A DNA stretch of 64,000 bases from JAAYRQ01 sp035647235. Lineage in GTDB: Bacteria > Bacillota > Syntrophomonadia > Syntrophomonadales > Syntrophomonadaceae. A program made the translations under genes and the position numbers. This document shows positions 61,600-64,000 of this stretch, one piece after another (positions within the stretch are counted from its first letter, which is position 1; the number at the start of each line of letters is the position of its first letter). The stretch lies in assembly GCA_964514235.1 (NCBI GenBank), contig CAZEPV010000010.1, positions 1 to 64,000 on the forward strand, given 5' to 3'. The notes beneath the pieces are model-generated. The model saw only the letters and a list, made by a program, of their open reading frames with translations, was not told the DNA's origin and ran no database searches.

Positions 61600-62305
61600 T
61601 TATAATTAATTGATCTATAGTAACCATTCTATAGCCATCGGCCTTTATAGAACCCAATAACTCCGGTAATGCCTGAACAGTAGGTTCAGTAGGGTGCATA
61701 AGAATGATAGCATCATTATGCAATTTATTTGTCACCCGTTTGACAATAGTTTCGGGATCAGGTTTTTGCCAATCTATAGTATCAATACTCCACATAATTA
61801 AATCATAATCAATACTAGAAACAGCCTGCATTATTTGACGATTTTGTTCCCCATATGGTGATGCAAAAAACTTGCTTCTTTTTTCTATAATTTTATAAAT
61901 TATTTCTTCAGCTTTTTTTATCTGATTAATTGCTTCGGATTCTGCCAGACTGTTAAAATGAACATGCTTATACCCATGATTTTGTACACTATGTCCCGCT
62001 TTGTCAATCTTTTTTATCATATCTGAATTTTTTTCTGCCCATACCCCAGTGACAAAAAAGGTAACTTTAGCTTCATGTTTTTCGAATTCCTCTAACATAG
62101 CGGGGATATATTCCTCACCCCAATCCACATTAACATCTATTGCCACTAGCTTTTGCCCCGTGTTCCCTTGGTAAATAGGTTCTTTCATACGGGAAGCCAC
62201 ACTTGCATCATTATAATATAATAATGAAAAACCTATAATCCCACAGAGTACCAATACAATCGCCATACTCAGTAACATCCTCTTACTAAAAAAATATACT
62301 CTCAT
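61559..62305 (-). CDS. Polysaccharide deacetylase-family protein (YlxY/PdaB-like)
   Basis: A 248-residue NodB-fold protein with an N-terminal membrane anchor (about 10-30). Metal-ligand histidines are in QNHGYKH, and ASPYGEQN and WSIDTIDW match later motifs. The first motif is VAIDVNVDWG instead of TFDDG, so the usual catalytic aspartate may be absent, as in YlxY proteins beside pnp in Bacillus. ATG behind GGGGAA. It may bind or modify wall or spore polymers; activity is uncertain. Confidence 0.85.
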   Translation of the reverse strand: MRVYFFSKRMLLSMAIVLVLCGIIGFSLLYYNDASVASRMKEPIYQGNTGQKLVAIDVNVDWGEEYIPAMLEEFEKHEAKVTFFVTGVWAEKNSDMIKKIDKAGHSVQNHGYKHVHFNSLAESEAINQIKKAEEIIYKIIEKRSKFFASPYGEQNRQIMQAVSSIDYDLIMWSIDTIDWQKPDPETIVKRVTNKLHNDAIILMHPTEPTVQALPELLGSIKADGYRMVTIDQLIISDDGKKEDNVKKD

Positions 62306-63148
62306 TTAAATCTTCCCCCTTAATTGTACCCAAAATTTCCCCCCACTGACACCTGAATTAATTATTACGGGGCTGGCAGATACATTTTTAAATATCAAAT
62401 CTAATTCCCCATAACTAACAGTAGCATCATGCCCAATTGGCACATATTCAACAGGCTTAGAATGCCCATGTCTTTCGATTATTTCCATATTACTAAGCTG
62501 AGCTGCATTATATAAAGTACTCGAAACTTGACATACCCCGCCTCCATAATCAAGTTCTATTTCGCCACTTAATATTACTGGTGCTGGTTTATAACCTCTT
62601 TTGGCTGTCCGTGGTCCTACTATTTCGTTAAAAGAAAAATACTCTGTAGGCCATAATAAGGTATTATTAATACTCTTACTTGCTAATAATATATTGCTAT
62701 ACCGCTCTTTACTACCTTCAATATAGCTTTCATAAGCTCCCAATACATCTGTACATTCACTTAATTCCCAACTAGAATATTTAGGCAATACCCCCATAAA
62801 AAATAAAAACACTTCCTCATTTTCCTGGGCTGAAAGGACTTCAATAATACTCCTTTCAATATCGACAATAGCTCCAATCTCCTCTGGAACAATTGCACCT
62901 GTTTTCTTATCAATAGCTGGCTCAAGAGGTAATCTTTGCTTTTGAATAGCTAGGTTTTCAACGACTAATCTAACTTCGTCGGGCAATAAATTCTCTACTA
63001 CTTGTGATTCCAAGCTTACACCTGCTTTGACTCCATAAAAATGACGCTCGATTTTGTCCATTACATTATTAAAAAAGGAAACAGTAAATAAAAAAAAGCA
63101 AAAGAACAAAATTTTACCCCCAGAAATGGTTAGCCCTTTAGTTTTCAT
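62306..63148 (-). CDS. VanW-family membrane-anchored protein
   Basis: A 280-residue protein with an N-terminal membrane helix (about 8-28) and a C-terminal VanW domain. The family core is FSFNEIVGPRTAKRGYKPAP and GGGVCQVSSTLYNAA, followed by ERHGHSKPVEYVPIGHDATVS and the ending FKNVSASPVIIN type strand. VanW proteins are linked to cell-wall and spore envelopes but their activity is unknown. The ATG at 63148 is preferred, six bases after GGGGAG. It lies between pnp and the deacetylase gene. Confidence 0.85.
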   Translation of the reverse strand: MKTKGLTISGGKILFFCFFLFTVSFFNNVMDKIERHFYGVKAGVSLESQVVENLLPDEVRLVVENLAIQKQRLPLEPAIDKKTGAIVPEEIGAIVDIERSIIEVLSAQENEEVFLFFMGVLPKYSSWELSECTDVLGAYESYIEGSKERYSNILLASKSINNTLLWPTEYFSFNEIVGPRTAKRGYKPAPVILSGEIELDYGGGVCQVSSTLYNAAQLSNMEIIERHGHSKPVEYVPIGHDATVSYGELDLIFKNVSASPVIINSGVSGGKFWVQLRGKI

Positions 63149-63217
63149 TACCATCTCCCCTCAAAAAATTACTCATACATTAATATTCCAAAAGTACTAA
63201 AGGTATTCAGTTATTCA

Positions 63218-63249
63218 GAAAATACAAATAAACCGAGTAAGCTCGGTTT
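63218..63249 (-). terminator. Terminator after pnp
   Basis: AAACCGAG pairs with CTCGGTTT around a 4-base loop and is followed on the minus strand by ATTTGTATTTTC. Confidence 0.8.
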
Positions 63250-63280
63250 ACTTGGAACTAAACTATTTAATTAGTCTTAA

Positions 63281-64000
63281 TTATCCCCTTAGAACTGCTT
63301 TTCTGGATAAATTAATTCGACCTTGCCTATCAATCTCCGTTACCTTAACATCTATTCGGTCACCAACTGCCACTATATCTGTTACCTTTTCAACTCTTTT
63401 TTCATCCAATTGAGAAATATGAACTAAGCCTTCTTTACCTTGGGTACCTAAAACACCAGGGATTATTTCTACAAAAGCTCCAAAATCCATAATCCTTTTT
63501 ACTATACCATTATAAATTTTACCTACTTCTACCTCTGCTACGATAGCTTCAATTAAGGATTTAGCTTTTTGGCTCGCAGCTTGATCATTGCCAATAATGT
63601 ATAATGTGCCATCATCTTCGATATCAATTTTACACCCTGTTTCATCTACTATCTTGTGAATAGTTTTGCCACCAGGTCCTATTACTTCTCTAATTTTGTC
63701 TGTATTGATCTTCATTTTCAACATTTGCGGTGCATAAGGCGATATCTCTGGATTGGGTTCAGAAATAGTTTCTAACATTTTGCCCATAATATACATTCTG
63801 CCTTCATGAGCCTGAGCCAGTGATTTTTCAACAATTTCGCGATTAACCCCTGTAATTTTAATATCCATTTGTAAGGCTGTAATACCTTTTTCAGTACCGG
63901 TTACCTTAAAATCCATATCACCTAGGGCATCTTCAATACCTTGGATGTCACTGAGTATCGCAAAAGAGTCCCCTTCTTTTACTAAACCCATAGCAATACC
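63281..64000 (-). CDS. pnp: Polyribonucleotide nucleotidyltransferase, 3' part
   Basis: The C-terminal 240 residues of PNPase, which degrades RNA from the 3' end using phosphate; the gene continues past the right edge. Visible are the end of the second RNase PH domain (GIAMGLVKEGD, LSDIQGIEDALGDMDFKV with its catalytic aspartates), the helical EISPYAPQM segment, a KH domain with IGPGGKTIHKIV and an S1 domain with GIVKRIMDFGAFVEI. The chain ends shortly after S1, without the acidic tail of some homologues. A terminator follows at 63218-63249. Confidence 0.96.
   Translation of the reverse strand, partial: GIAMGLVKEGDSFAILSDIQGIEDALGDMDFKVTGTEKGITALQMDIKITGVNREIVEKSLAQAHEGRMYIMGKMLETISEPNPEISPYAPQMLKMKINTDKIREVIGPGGKTIHKIVDETGCKIDIEDDGTLYIIGNDQAASQKAKSLIEAIVAEVEVGKIYNGIVKRIMDFGAFVEIIPGVLGTQGKEGLVHISQLDEKRVEKVTDIVAVGDRIDVKVTEIDRQGRINLSRKAVLRG

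Noticed and set aside
1..64000. CRISPR arrays, insertion sequences or large direct repeats
   Set aside because: No regularly spaced repeats, transposase genes or long duplicated segments were noticed on reading through. A self-comparison would be needed to exclude short ones.

Overview
The window reads as chromosomal DNA from a low-GC, Gram-positive, spore-forming anaerobe of the Clostridia. The evidence is a gene for an alpha/beta-type small acid-soluble spore protein, spoIIP, a YmxH-type sporulation gene, the pnp / deacetylase / M16 peptidase / dut / ymxH gene order, strong GGAGG-type ribosome sites with frequent GTG and TTG starts, many radical-SAM enzymes, and selenocysteine use. I cannot name the genus. 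No insertion sequence, prophage, CRISPR array or rRNA was seen. One tRNA gene (Arg, anticodon CCG) is present. Most genes lie on the minus strand.

Layout. 0.1-11 kb: a leftward run nurA, herA, a Mre11-like nuclease and a Rad50-like ATPase encoded as three consecutive ORFs, followed by hyuA, hyuB and a GntR regulator. 11-16.5 kb: two small membrane-protein genes, a DinG-type helicase, a hotdog thioesterase and cardiolipin synthase. 16.5-23 kb: an alpha-glucan operon with a GT4 glycosyltransferase, a GH57 branching enzyme, a second GH57 enzyme and a methyltransferase. 23-26 kb, plus strand: ahcY, spoIIP, tRNA-Arg, and a 35-residue membrane peptide whose promoter carries two LexA/DinR-like boxes. 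26-35 kb: YigZ, a zinc-ribbon protein, a chemoreceptor, a Lon-family protease, AzlCD and a class A penicillin-binding protein. 34.6-36.4 kb: a divergent pair of probable surface proteins. 37-41 kb: an ABC transporter of MacB type with an Ig-like-repeat partner. 42.2 kb: a HesB/IscA-like selenoprotein with an in-frame TGA and a SECIS-like hairpin. 42.6-50 kb: purC, a paired SMR exporter, a methyltransferase, spermidine synthase, YjbQ, an rRNA methyltransferase, the AmmeMemoRadiSam genes and a TANGO2-like protein. 50-58 kb: DUF47, radical SAM proteins, a spore protein, a glutamate 2,3-aminomutase-like gene behind a cyclic di-AMP riboswitch, mgtC, guaB, a small HTH protein, DUF1015 and a class V aminotransferase. 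58-64 kb: ymxH, dut, M16 peptidase, D-Ala-D-Ala carboxypeptidase, polysaccharide deacetylase, VanW protein and the 3' part of pnp, which runs off the right edge.

Points most worth a second look: the HerA-NurA-Mre11 cluster with a three-piece Rad50; the SOS-type micro-peptide; the c-di-AMP riboswitch in front of a beta-glutamate-forming aminomutase; the selenoprotein; an apparent AUC start codon in ymxH; and a palindrome that encloses the ribosome site of the small HTH gene. Coding starts were chosen by Shine-Dalgarno position and family alignment from memory; no database search was run.
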